Source: Drosophila persimilis
Taxonomy: Eukaryota; Arthropoda; Insecta; Diptera; Drosophilidae
DNA length: 64,000 bases
Direction: 5' to 3'
Assembly (NCBI RefSeq): GCF_003286085.1
Contig: NW_020825357.1
Coordinates: 806,001-870,000 of the forward strand
Position 1 is the first letter of the stretch, and each line of letters opens with the position of its first letter. The notes beneath the pieces are model-generated. The model was given only the letters and a program-made list of their open reading frames with translations, made no database searches and was not told the DNA's origin. This document shows positions 38,201 to 50,217 of the stretch, piece by piece. Made by a program: the position numbers and the translations under genes.

Positions 38201-41200
38201 GGACGCCGTCTCTTCACTGTAGTCATCGTCATCGTAGATGTAATCATCAACCGAACTGTTGCTCGGATTCTGCTGTGCTTCAGCGGCGGCTGGAGCTGCA
38301 AATGTGTGGCTGATGCTGAAAAGGTGAATAGCATAGAATAGAGCAATTATCGACCAATTCGTCAACTTGTTTAGCCAAAAAAAATATAGATATACCAAAA
38401 ATGGAAACTGCCTGGCAATTCTAGGGTAAAACGAGGCTTACATCATCGTCTTGAAGGCGAACCAACGAACACACCCAACTAATTTGTCCTGAAAACGCTC
38501 TTGACTTGACCCATTTAATTACGAGTGTCGTCAAAGCCAAGCGAACACGCACACACATACACACAAGTATTATGGAGGACAGGTAGGCGAGCGAGCGAAC
38601 GATAACTTTTTCCTCTCCTCACTATCATTATAAGCTTTTGTTTATGTCTCTCTCTCTCTCTCTCTCTCTCTTTATCTTTCTGTCTCTCTGGGGAGAATGA
38701 CTGGAGGAATGCCTACAGTGCGTTTTACAACTGTATATTGTGGATGCTCTGCTCTGCTCTTCCACATGAGTTTTAATTGCAAATGAAGTTTTCCCAGTTG
38801 CCTTAAAATACTGTAACGCACTGTACATGTGGGTCTTGCGGTGGGAAAGAGACACACATACATATACCCAAACCTGTTTACGTCATGGCAAAAAGAGACA
38901 ACTTGACCGGTTTATTTTTTTTTGCACGATTTCGTTTACTCTCACTTTCGCCGTTTGTTTTGGTTTTGTTGCTGTTTCGTGATTTCTTTCGCCTGATTCT
39001 AAATCCTTCATTAGACTTCTGCTCTGCTCTCAAGGGTGTGCGGGGAGCGGGTCAAGTGCGTCTTAAAAAACGACTTGACTTGACTTTTGAGAATTCACTC
39101 AAATTGCGTGACTCTTGACTGAAGTTTTAAATGATTGTTGAGGATAGTCATCAGGCAATCAAGTGGTCAAATTAGAGGGTATAAACGTTTTATACTAGAG
39201 TCTCTAACTGAACGGAAACTTATTGTTTTATTGCTGATAAAGAAGGTCTCATTATTGCTGCGGTTTTAAAGAGAAATACCTTCAAGCTCGAGCACAACCT
39301 TTAAACCTTAACGACCCATGACGATCAAATGGAAACCCCCCTCCCCTGATAGCACCCAAAAGAGGAGTATTTCAAGTGGAAAGTTTACAGTCCTCTCACT
39401 CTCTCAATACAACAAAAAATCAATTGAGCTCTCCTCTATCTCCCTCTGCCTCTCCGCAACTGTAAATGGACGAGCATGGAATAGGACGAGACCATTAAAA
39501 TGTGACTCATCCAAAAAAGCTGACACCAAAAAGAAACACTAGCTGTTCCCCGAATGGGGATTATGCATGAAATGCAAGCGTTTCCTGCACTTGCTGTTTT
39601 TCTTTCCTTGGTCCGATTTTCTTGCACTCAAATCGCCCAAGTTTTTTGTAGTTCTTGCCGCCTGCCGTCAAACAAAAATTATGATAAGGCCAGGCGCAAA
39701 AAAAAGGCATAAATTATCGGGGCAACCGGTGTATTGTTATTATTTTTATCAGATTAGGTGATATGATTAGAAGGAACCATTAAGTGCTGTTGCCGAGGTC
39801 TGTCCATTAAGAGGTAGTGTGTGTGTGTGTGGTTTTTTTTTTATAACCCCTGCGTGAGTGTTGCAATTGGAAATGATATAAGTAACAGGCGGTGAGTAGG
39901 GTCAAAGTCCCGCTACTCGTACGCTTCCTCAACAGGTTCGAGAATTAATCACTTACGATCGTTACTCAATGAAAACCTTGTACTTTCGCCTTTTTGTCTT
40001 GTCGCCTAGAAATGATACCCACCAGCTCTGTGAGGCACCTGCGTCATCCTACTTATAAGAATTTCAAATTTCAAAGATGATTTGTTTAACAAATAGAATT
40101 TCTCCTGCCCATGTATCACCGTTACATCTGATCTCGAAACGTATGTTTAAAACATTTTTTTTTTATATGGTTTTTACCTGACGCTGAGCAAAAAAATCAA
40201 GAGCAAGCCAAATTTGTAATACACGTGCATTTTTATTGTGATTTTTATTTTGTATTGTTTAGATGGTTGGTGTTTTATTTATTATTTTTTCCACTGACTG
40301 GTTTAGCAATATAAATTATATATATTTTGTTGTTTGTTTATTTCATTTCATTTCATTTGTTTGGCTGAGAATTTCACAATCTGAAAATAGATTTTAATTA
40401 GTTTTGTTTCACTCGGCACTTTTACTCTATATTCTATAAAGTTATTCGGATTTTATTGGCATAGTAAATACATCAGTTTTCATAACATAATTTCGACGAA
40501 GCTTTTTCGATCCGCTCGCACACACCGGCACATTCTCAACGCCCAAACCCAACTGAGACGACGGGGCAGAGACCCCAAGCATGGCAATTTTGCCATCCAA
40601 TGCAGGTGAGAGAGCGCCGAAACTCTCTCTCTCTCTCTGTCTCTTCCTCTCCGAAATTTTCTTAGACGCCATCAGCTTGATTCTTTAGCGGCTTTTGCTC
40701 TCTCTCTCTCTCTCTGTCTCTCTCTCTGTCTGTTCCTCTCCCTAATCTGTGCGGAGTGATTAGTAAATGTTTAGCCCCGGCCTGCCTCTACCACTACCAC
40801 TAATCTTATCATTTTTCCTTCGTTTGTAATTCTCTGTACTGCTTCGTTTTGCTTTCGTTGTTCCATTCCGTTTGACATAATTCTTAAGTGACTGTGTTGC
40901 TATTAATTATAGTATGTAACTTTTGTAGAGAGTTTCCCAAAAACGAGAAGAACCCCACCACCCACCACCCACCGTCATCTCTGTCGATCAATATTACAAC
41001 GAAAAGTTAACTTTGATTGCGGGTAAAAACCGATCGTTATAGCCGCCCTGGACGAGATTTATACATTTTGTTAACATAATTTACATCTATCGGTATAGGA
41101 AAACCATAACATGACTAAGTCGGAATGCTGGAGATGAAAAGATTAGCTAGATTGGCTTGTTGTGTGACGTGATTTGAATTATAATTTTATTAAAATATAT

Positions 41201-44200
41201 TTAACAGTGAACTTTGCTTGATTCATCCAGTGTACATATTTATATTTTGTTAATTCCATTTCAATTGTCTTGATATATGTAGACTGGCTACATGTGTATA
41301 TTTTCTTATACACACACACACACGCACAGAAATCTATACAGCGGCACGCTTTGTTTTTATCGCCTAGAAAAATAATGTTGACCTTTAGTCCATTGAGTTT
41401 TACTTGGAATGTTTCGCGGCACATAAACACAAACACACAGAGACAGAGACACTCCACACGTAATACCCTGGGTTGTGGCCGTGTCTTTGCCTTTGCGCTG
41501 CCTATGTACTCGTGTATTGCTTATTTTTTCGACCACACGCACTAACAACAATTTGGCAATTGCAGCAGCGAGCTTTTTGCACTGTTTCTTTCTTTGTGAG
41601 TATCGCGTACGATTACAGCTTTTGCAGCCAAGGCGGGCGAGTCGCGCGATTGTCTGTGATAGACTGAGCGGCAGCAGCGACCCAAAGCCCACCAGCCTGC
41701 CAGTGGCAGCAGCGACGCGCGCTCAGCTCAGAGAGAGAGCGAGCGAGTCAAAGCTCTCTCTCTCTTGCTCTGTTTGATGGAAACTTTAAAACCCCAAATG
41801 TTGTTGGTTATTTTCGTTCATTATAATGAATAAGTGCATTTTCCAATAACTCGCTGACTCATGCGCACTTGTTTGCTGATTTTGCATATTTCCATTGATT
41901 AAGAAAAACCAGAGTTCAATTTCTAAAAGTCCCCCGACACGACTGTGGCTGTGGATGTGGCGCCCTGCTCTTCTGTTCTTCCGCTCTTCTGCTCTTCCGC
42001 TCGCCCGCTCTTCCACTCTTCTCTCTTTCTGTACTTTTATTGTAATTTGTGTAATTATTTTTTTCTTTTTACTGTCACTCATTTTACATGTCAATGACTT
42101 TTTTGAGCTTGCTTAATGCAAAAAAAATCATTTGGCTGTTTAATGTTCGTTCTCTGTCCCTCTTGCCCACTCCTCCCCTCGGCTTCTGTGTAGTGCGTTA
42201 AGCGGTTTCACAAAGGCAAGTGAAATCTTTTGTCATTTCAATTTTTTGGTTTTAATTGCCTAATATTGCCTGTGTTATTGCCTCGCTTTGTTTGCTCATT
42301 AAGTTGTGCGAGAGTAAGTGGTCCACATGTCCATATGTTTTCTCATTTTCTGCTGTCCGAAAGTGGTTTTTTTTGTTGTTTTTGTTCGTTGCACTGCTTG
42401 CAAAGCAGGGCAATAGGTGTGAGAGAGAGGAGAGTGAGAGTGTGCCCAAGGTCAGAGAATCGGCAATACTTTTTGGCAGCTGCCTTCTGAGACCCTCGAA
42501 ATAACGGAGTGTGTGGCTTGTGTGCGTGTGTGTGTGGATCGAATCTCTTGTCTGGCATTCGAAAGAGGGTTGGAGGTTGCTTGAAAAGCTGTCAGTCCTC
42601 TCCTGATACAGGATATGCATGAACAGGAACCGGAATTCTTCAAGAACGGAAGCCAGCAGCAGCTGTCTAATCTCCAGAAAGATACATAATTCCCTAATTC
42701 AAATTGTCATTCCCATTCCAATTCCAATTCCTTTCCTCAACTTGGATTCTTGATTGTCATAAATCACATTCGCATTGACCTTGCCCACATTCTTTATATA
42801 ATTGTCTGAATGGATGGTCGGACAAAAGTCGCAACGAAGAGTCGCGGCTCTTGGGATGGGGGTCTCTGGGGGTCTTGGCATTTTGCACTGATTGAACCTA
42901 ATTCATTTGCATAGTACGCGCTTTGCTTTGCTTCTGCCTTTGCTTTGGGGACCGGGGACCGGGGACCAAGACCCCTCCTGAGGGTTGTAGGAGATTTATG
43001 TGCGCTCTGGAACTTTTGACCTTTTGCTTTTATGATAATAATGTTTCTGTTTGTCTTCATCTTTTTGCAGTACTGCAATGGCGGCGACTTGGCGGATTAC
43101 CTGAGTGTAAAGGGGACCCTGAGCGAGGATACCGTTCGATTGTTTCTCATACAACTAGGTAAGGACTATACATACATCTAAATATAGCTATATTTAATTT
43201 GGTTTGGTATCTTTTAGCTGGTGCTATGAAAGCGCTTTATACCAAAGGAATTGTGCATCGTGATCTCAAGCCACAAAACATTCTGCTATCGCACAACTAT
43301 GGCAAGACATTGCCATCACCATCGAAGATAACCCTGAAAATTGGTGAGTATGCTCTAGATAGGATACGGCAACAGGACAGGACTTAAATTCACTCTTGTT
43401 CCGACAGCGGATTTCGGTTTTGCGCGTTTTCTAAACGAGGGCGTCATGGCAGCCACTCTCTGCGGCTCCCCCATGTATATGGTAAGGGAATAACTATACT
43501 CCACATATGAATAAAGCCCTAAATCGAATATCTATACCGATATATAGGCTCCCGAGGTGATCATGTCGCTGCAGTATGATGCCAAAGCGGATCTCTGGTC
43601 GCTGGGCACGATCGTCTATCAGTGTCTGACTGGAAAGGCGCCCTTCTATGCACAAACACCCAACGAACTGAAGTTCTACTACGAGCAGAATGCCAATCTG
43701 GCCCCAAAGTAAGTGACCCAAGAACATTGTTATCCAATTTAGTTTCTAATGTGACTCTTTACTGAAGGATTCCACATGGAGTGTCGCCAGATTTGAGGGA
43801 TCTGCTGTTGTGCTTGCTGCGCCGTAATGCCAAGGACCGTATTTCCTACGAGAACTTCTTTGTGCATCGCTTCCTGCAGGGCAAGAAGGCCGTGTCGCCA
43901 GGTAAGCCGATCGAGATCAGCGTTTCGTCAAAGACTATCCTCAAATTGTGATCTATCAACAGTTGATATGCCTCCGCTGGGCAGCACACCGCCGGTGAAG
44001 GCCAAGAGTCCGTTGCAACAGCAACTGGAGCAGGAACTGCAGCTGGTCAAGCTGGCCGAGCAGCAGCAGAAGGAGCGCGAAGAGCAGGAAGCGGCCCAGG
44101 ATGAGGAGAATACGGGTAACTATCGAAAGAGAAAGTTCCCCAGACAAAGATCATCCTCTAAATGTGTCTGTTTTGTGGCCATATAGTTTCCGTGGTGGCC

Positions 44201-45969
44201 AATCCAGCCATTTGTGCCACCATCACCAATGTGGGAGTGCTCTGCGATAGCGAGAACAATAGTGGATCGTGCAGCTCTCACGAGGATTCCGATGACTTTG
44301 TCCTGGTGCCCAAGAATCTGCCCGAGGATCAGCGTCAGGGCCAGGCACAGGCACTGCCCGCAGCCGGAGGCCAGCGTCAGCAGCAGCAGCCACAACAAAA
44401 TCAATCCAGTCCGCCACGACCCAGCAGTCTGCCCATCTCCGAGCCGAAGCCAGTGCCGGCTCCAGTACGCCGCCAAACGGCCGCCAATCCAGCTGGAGGA
44501 GGCGCACTGGCCGGCTCTCCGGCCAGACAGGGGGGCAACATGCCACTGACAGTGGCAACATTGGCTGCGGCTGGCAAGCAGCTGCCACGCTCTCAGCCCA
44601 TCAGTGTGAAGCAGCCGCGTCCGGATCAGCGCAAGAGCAGCGTGAGCAGTGACATCAACTCGATCTCGCCGCCGGCAGTGCAGTTTGCCATTGGAACACC
44701 ACCGGGAGGCACCACCACACGGATCAGGTCCGCTTCGGGGGGATCGCTGTCGGAGACCCCGCCGCCGCATGCACCGAGCACCTGGCAAGTGTCGCCCGGA
44801 CACTCGCAGTCGCCGCTGCGTAGGAGTGGCAATAGCTCACCGATTCTTCCGTCCGCCGCGCTCACCAAGCTGCCGACCCTGGGCAGTCCCACGATGCTGG
44901 TGGCACCCGGTTCGCTGGGATCGATTGGCTCCGCTGGCAGTGGATCGGAGAACAACAACCAGCACCACATGCTCGGACCGCGTGCCTTCACCCTGCCCGA
45001 GCTGGGAGCCACCGGGGGACTGCACAGTCTGCTGGACACGGGCACCGGTGTTGGCGTTGGCGGAGGTGAACCACATGCATTCCAAGCCCCAGAGCTGTCG
45101 GAGGAGACGCTGATGGATCGCGAGCATAACGAGACGCTGTCCAAGCTGAACTTTGTGCTGGCCCTCACCGACTGCATCCAGGAGGTGGCGGACTCGCGTT
45201 GCGCACCCCTCTCCACCCTGATGGTGGCCGGCAGCCAGACGGCAGCCAACTCGGCGGATCCCCAGCAGATACCGCCCCATGCACCGGAGCACTGCAAGCG
45301 GGCCGAGCGTCTGGTGTTGCTCGTCCGTGCCCTCCAGCTGCTCTCCTCTGGCCTGACTCTGGCCTCGCAGCAGCTGCGTAATGGCCAGCTAAAGCCATCG
45401 TCGAATGTGAAGAATGGTGAGTGGTGACTCTACAAAACAGTCTGTAAAGAATGCCTCTTTATTTTCCTTTTGCGTCCCCTAGCTCTGCTCACAATGAACG
45501 CCAAGTATCGGAGCATACTGTTCGAGTCGAAGCGGCTCAATGGCAGCGGCCTACTGCAGAAGGCGAATGCATTTAACATAACAGCCGACAAGATACTATA
45601 CGACTATGCTCTATATATGGTAAGAAAGGCACAGACATCTATCGCACAGCAAATAATGTATATTTTGTATCCCGAATTTGCAGTGCCAGGCAGCTGCTTT
45701 GGATGAGCTACTGAAGAACACCAAGAACTGCTTCGAGCGCTATAATACCGCACACATTCTGCTGCATTCGTTGGTGCAAAAGTGCAATCATCCACAGGAC
45801 AAGATGCTGCTGAACAAATGTAGGAATAGAGATAATGGCTTAGCTCCCACCAGACGTTGTAACTAATCTCTGTTCCACTATCTCTCTGACAGATCGCGAT
45901 GCCGTTGAGAAGCGTTTGAGCATATTGCAACAGCATGGCTACATCTATGTGACCGATGAGAATGCCTAA
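29258..45969 (+). CDS. Atg1: Autophagy serine/threonine kinase Atg1 (ULK1/2 homologue)
   Basis: Twelve coding exons join in frame: 29258-29347, 34214-34387, 43071-43158, 43218-43343, 43408-43481, 43548-43708, 43768-43901, 43963-44115, 44187-45416, 45483-45619, 45684-45819 and 45893-45969, giving 859 aa. The N-terminal kinase has [11 protein letters not shown], the VAIK lysine (Lys38), HRDLKPQN (Asp133), DFG (Asp161) and APE (185-187), with all catalytic residues present. The middle is a Ser/Pro/Gln-rich linker. The last about 170 residues (from [15 protein letters not shown]) form the tandem-MIT/EAT region that binds Atg13 and membranes. It initiates autophagosome formation in the cytosol. 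Introns 1 (4.9 kb) and 2 (8.7 kb) split the kinase early; intron 2 hosts an antisense gene. Confidence 0.97.
29348..34213 (+). other. Atg1 intron 1
   Basis: A 4.9 kb intron with no supported gene. It contains five GCTTT units (about 29567-29597), a C-tract (31600-31628), CT runs near 32340-32368 and a CA microsatellite (about 33262-33285). The acceptor TTTTAG precedes 34214. Confidence 0.7.
31600..31628. repeat. Poly-C/poly-G tract
   Basis: Twelve C, one A, then sixteen C in a row on the plus strand. The Atg1 transcript is C-rich here and the opposite strand is G-rich, able in principle to form G-quadruplex DNA. Length is likely unstable and sequencing in such runs is error-prone. Confidence 0.9.
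34388..43070 (+). other. Atg1 intron 2 (host of a nested gene)
   Basis: An 8.7 kb intron containing the antisense leucine-rich-repeat gene (36544-38398) and its presumed promoter region above 38.4 kb. CT runs lie at 38647-38671, 40623-40640 and 40700-40735, and GGGGACC repeats at 42948-42966. Other frames in it are short and look random. Confidence 0.7.
36544..38398 (-). CDS. Leucine-rich-repeat single-pass membrane protein, nested in Atg1
   Basis: Six coding exons on the minus strand: 38398-38116, 38051-37801, 37738-37463, 37288-37006, 36935-36762 and 36698-36544, giving 473 aa. Order: a hydrophobic signal sequence ([13 protein letters not shown]) ending near FAAP; an acidic Asp/Tyr-rich linker; a Cys-rich LRR N-cap (CPRQCRC then C); about six LRRs ([52 protein letters not shown]). 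A Thr/Pro/Ala stem follows, then one membrane segment ([13 protein letters not shown]) with a basic stop and a short cytoplasmic tail (C-terminus PLNKLA). It is a type I cell-surface protein, perhaps for adhesion or signalling; the ligand is unknown. An alternative 5' exon ending ATGAT near 38445 could splice to 38316 and bypass the signal peptide. I do not recognise a named orthologue. Confidence 0.85.
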
Positions 45970-47040
45970 GCGGAGCACAGGGCGCACAGGACACACAGTA
46001 CACACAGGACAGGCATCGGCAATCTTTATCAACATTTCCTTAAGTTATTCAAATCCCCAGCCCCCCATTCTATTGAGTTGGCAGTGCAACATGTGATTCA
46101 AAACAAAAACTACTATACCACACGTAAAACACAAATAATTTTAACAAAAAAACACACACAGATTATTGTCTTTTGGAGTTCTTGTTCCCCACCCCCCCTA
46201 GCAGTTGTCGAATGTAAATATTTTCTCTGCAAAGCATATGTAGTTTTTGTTTTTTTCTGTATAATTTCGAAACCCCCATAATTGTTAAAGCTTACAAATG
46301 AGTGCGGGATGCAAACATGAATAAGGGCAGGTACAGAGTCCAGCTAGTTCTAAGAGTAACCATTTATTAATATATAACGTATGATATACATGCAAATATA
46401 CTGAATACGCGGGTGGATACATGGCATATGTACAACAAAACACACGAAAGCTAGACCCAAGCAAACAGTAAAGGTAACGTAACATAGCGTAGTGGGGCAA
46501 AATGCAAGCCAAAACTGAGTTTAAGCCCCAGCCCGAAAACCCCAAACCCCATATCTATACCCATACCCATATATATATCATGTGCTGGAATATTCATCCA
46601 TCCTTCCCCTATAGCTATATAGTGTAATATTTTTTTTTTTTTATATTTAACAATCGAATATTCCCCGCCTCCCCCTCGTACGATTACAAGCATACAATAT
46701 TTATGGCTGCAGCTGCACTACACAAAAAAAAAAAAAAAAAACAAACATATTTACAATGTGCTATGTTCATAGTTTTTAGTTAGGTATCTTTTTCTAAAAA
46801 CCACAAACACGACCCTTGAAAAGCCTATTTAATTTTAAAGGACAAAAGGAACTTTTTAAGTTTTTCTACAAAACAAAAAAGAAACCCACAAATCTTTTGA
46901 AAAAAATCTATATATAAAATATATGTACATTATATATACTATAAATATATGTACACAAAGGAAACGAACATTCACGAGTGTATAAACGGTACAGCAAATA
47001 CAGATCAGATTTGAACTAATAAACAAAATACTATTAAAAT
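45970..47040 (+). other. Atg1 3' untranslated region
   Basis: An AT-rich non-coding tail runs from the stop codon to AATAAA at about 47018-47023. It includes a poly-A run near 46723-46741, TATATA repeats and CATACCCATA-type repeats. No small gene is apparent. Confidence 0.6.
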
Positions 47041-47725
47041 GAACTGCACTATATTTCCATCACGCATAATAATTAATACTTATGTTTTGTAAATATTTGT
47101 AATTTGTATAATACAAATTGAAACAACAAAATTTAATTTTTAAAATTAAATTTAATTAAGAATAGGAGCTATTACTTATTTTAATAATAAAAAACCGAAA
47201 TAAGTTTTTATTTCATCATTTTTATTATTATAATATATACATATACATATTTATTTTCAATTTTCTTTTGGAAATAAATTGTTTTATAACTCTTATTCTT
47301 AATTAGTATTTTTCAAATTGAAAATAAAAATAGTTCTTCAATATTTCAAAATTAAACTCTATTAAAAATCAGAAACTAATTTGTATTATAAAAATTAGAG
47401 TCCCTACGGTCCCTTTTTTAAACCGACCTAAAAACGAGAACTTATTGTAAAAGAAAGTACAGCATAATCTGGGTTGGCATAGGGTGCTACAGCTCTCATA
47501 GCCCCAGATCTCTACTTCTGTGTAACCTACGAATATTTCGAGGGATTTTCAGTAGAAAAACTCGATTTTTCTTCGGAAGGGTGTGTTTTTCAAGAGTTCT
47601 TTAAGGTGGTAAAAAAGTATTCAACGTTTAATTTCGAGACATAGAGGAGAACATGTCGTCCGAGTCGTGCACATTTCACGTCCAAGCGAGATCTGAGAGT
47701 CGGCCTGCTACACCCGACACTTGGA
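47041..47725. other. AT-rich intergenic spacer
   Basis: It separates the conserved gene block from the accessory cluster. From 47080 to 47400 it is almost pure A/T with no frame. From 47400 to 47725 it is more ordinary; it lies 3' of the Cys-rich gene and probably includes that gene's 3' untranslated end. I see nothing else in it. Confidence 0.5.
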
Positions 47726-49992
47726 TCAACAGTTTTTGCCTCCAATTCTGCCGGCCACTCCAATCTGGCCAAAGGGGGAGTAGTCACGGGGCTGCGCCGT
47801 GGGAGAATAGCCAGGGATAAGGGCCTGCCTCAAATGGCTGATGTGGGCGGCTGCAGTTTGGCGCTTGGGGATGGTGCGTATTAGGTTACAGCCCTGGTTA
47901 CAGCCCAGGCTCAAGCTCTGGTTGCAGCTCATTCTTGTGTCGTAGAGATTGTTCTTCTTCATCAGCTCTGGCCCGCCGCCCACTTTCCTATCATTTTTCT
48001 TCTTTCCTTTGGGCCCTGCGGCAGCGGCAGCTGCTGCTGCTGATGGTCTTTTTCCTGGAGCTGCTTCCTTGCCCTGGGGTTTTTCGGGTATCTTCTCCAG
48101 AGGATTCGGCGCACAGCAACTTTGGCAGCCATTGCAGCAATTGGGATTCGGGTACCAGTAGTAGCAGCCAGTGTATGGGTTGTAGCAGTAGTAGTAGGGC
48201 CAGCAGCAGGAATTGCAGTTGCCATTGCAGCAGATTTGGCAGGAACTGGGTGGTTGTGGTTCTGCTGCTGGTTCGCCCTGATCTGGCGTGCAATCAGATG
48301 GGTACTTATTGGACTTTCCCGATGCCGTCTGCGTGCATTCGTCGGAACTGTGGAGAGGCCTCGCTGTATGGGATTGATCTTAATGGCTAATGTTCTCAGG
48401 GATAACTGACCTTATCATGCAGCTGGTGTTGCAGCAGAAGGAGCGCATCGATGGTCGCGAGCTGACTGCAGGGGGACACGCACAGGGAGCATTAGCATTA
48501 GATGCGTCAGGCGTTACAGCCTTTGTGTCTTCCCCACTTGCCGGTTGGGTGGAAGGCGACACTGAAGCGTTTGATTTGTCATCGGGTGCAACTGCAGCGG
48601 AGGCAGCCTTCTTGCCATTTGTATCGCTTTTGGAAGGTTTGCGTTTCGGTGACGATTTCTTCGTCCGCTTGGGTTCGCCCTCACCCGTCTTGTTGGCCAT
48701 CTCTAGGTCGATGGGCAGCTGGAGACAGCAGTCCTGCAAACCATTCGCTGGATAACACAATTGCAGCGATTTGAGCACGCTGCAGATGACATTGGACAGA
48801 TTAATGCCTCGATCTCGGACCTTGGGCTATTTAATTTTGTACTATGTGTGGCTAGAGCTAGAGCTCCATTTTTTTGAATGGGACTCTGACGGGAAACTCA
48901 CCGCTGAAAAGCTTCCACTTTTCGATTGTACTGATCACAGCCTTCTCCATAGCTCTCATTCTTTTGTGGCGACTTCCTTGAATACAAAGCGCACCGAGCT
49001 CGACATGTGCACACGAGTTCCCCCGTGCAGGGATCAAACTGTTGCCCACGTTCGCTGGGCAGTCCCGCTGCCCGTACTGGGGGACATCCAGGAGGCGTGC
49101 CAGCCCCATATTGTCCATTGGGAAAACCAGGCTGGGAATACGGTGATCTTACGGGTCCAGGAGCTCCGTAAATATTTGATGTTTGTCCATCAGCCTCATA
49201 TCTCTGCATACCTTGTGAACAATATCCTGGCATACATTTTGGACCACAACAGGTCATACATTGTGCGCCACACCCCAGTGGCATACATCTTGGATCTGCA
49301 TACCCTGTATTTGGTGCCGATCCTTCAGGTCCTATAGCTCCGAATGGTCCTATTCGACATCTGGGTATTGGGAATTGTGTCCCCGGAAGAGGCATTCCTC
49401 CTTGTTGAGGGTAAACACCACACTGACAAGGAGTCATTCCTTGCATCACCTGAGTGCTAGGAACCGTACCCTGCTCAGATGATCCTTCTTGGGCAGCCCG
49501 ACTCTTAGCTCCTTTACCAGGCATGCCAGACGGTCCTTGTCCTTTCCCAGGCGTCTTTTTAGCCGTCCGCTTTGGTTCATTGTTTGCCCTAACAGTCTGT
49601 TTAGTTCCGGCCTTAGTCTTCGGTTTTTCTGTTTTCTGTTTTTGCCCCTTTTTGTTGATTGCTAAAGTCACCTTTTTACCCTTTCCCTTTGCTGCGGCAT
49701 CTTCCGGACATTTTTCATACCCATCCTCCTCGGGTGGACAATCCGGCTGTTTGCACAGAAAGCATGGAGAGCCCATGGCCGAGAACTTTTCGAACTCCTC
49801 CGGACAGTAGAGGGGCTGCTGGAACGGATATCTAGCGCAACATTGGGGGCATGGCCTGAAAGGAAATCTGAAAAAAAAACAGGGCCTGAGAAAAGTGCTC
49901 CTATATTTTATTTCTACTTACCCTCTATACACCGCCTTGCAGTTATAGCAGAACATCAGAGTCTGAGGCGGATCCCGTATGCATGCGGACAT
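47726..49992 (-). CDS. Cys-rich protein of the accessory cluster, family unknown
   Basis: Four coding exons join in frame on the minus strand: 49992-49922, 49867-48902, 48779-48411 and 48347-47726, giving 675 aa. All three introns are phase 2. The N-terminus has paired cysteines (CYNC, CPQCC, CFLCKQPDC) that could bind metal. A Lys/Thr-rich basic stretch follows (KGKKVTLAINKKGQK). Next comes a Gly/Pro/Cys region (CGAQCMTCCGPKCMPGYC), another Lys/Ser-rich block, a Cys/Tyr-rich patch (CCNGNCNSCCWPYYYCY, CCNGCQSCC) and a polar tail. The last exon frame was chosen by splice phase and is supported by this patterned Cys content; other frames there are longer but lack it. Composition is reminiscent of structural sperm proteins, which is inference only. 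Confidence 0.7.
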
Positions 49993-50217
49993 TTTGAAAA
50001 GACAACTACGACAATTGTTAGCTCCTCACGATTACAGCTCCAACATAACTCATGGCCAAGGCTAAGAGAACTACAAAAACAAAGCATCTAGTCTAAGATA
50101 AAATGACAACATTTTAAAAAGTTCTTGATTGCTTAAACTAAGTCTAATGGTTTGTTTTTCTTGTATACAGATAAACGAGTTGGTATGTTTTGAGGCGCGG
50201 CAAACCATTCGTATTCT

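Noticed and set aside
40442..40672. A 76-codon minus-strand frame in Atg1 intron 2
   Set aside because: Its start is in a CT/GA microsatellite coding Arg/Glu text. No domain, no splice partner, no relative recognised.
47962..48293. Two other minus-strand frames in the last exon of the Cys-rich gene
   Set aside because: They do not continue the phase of the upstream exon. The third frame does, and it holds patterned cysteines up to the stop at 47726.
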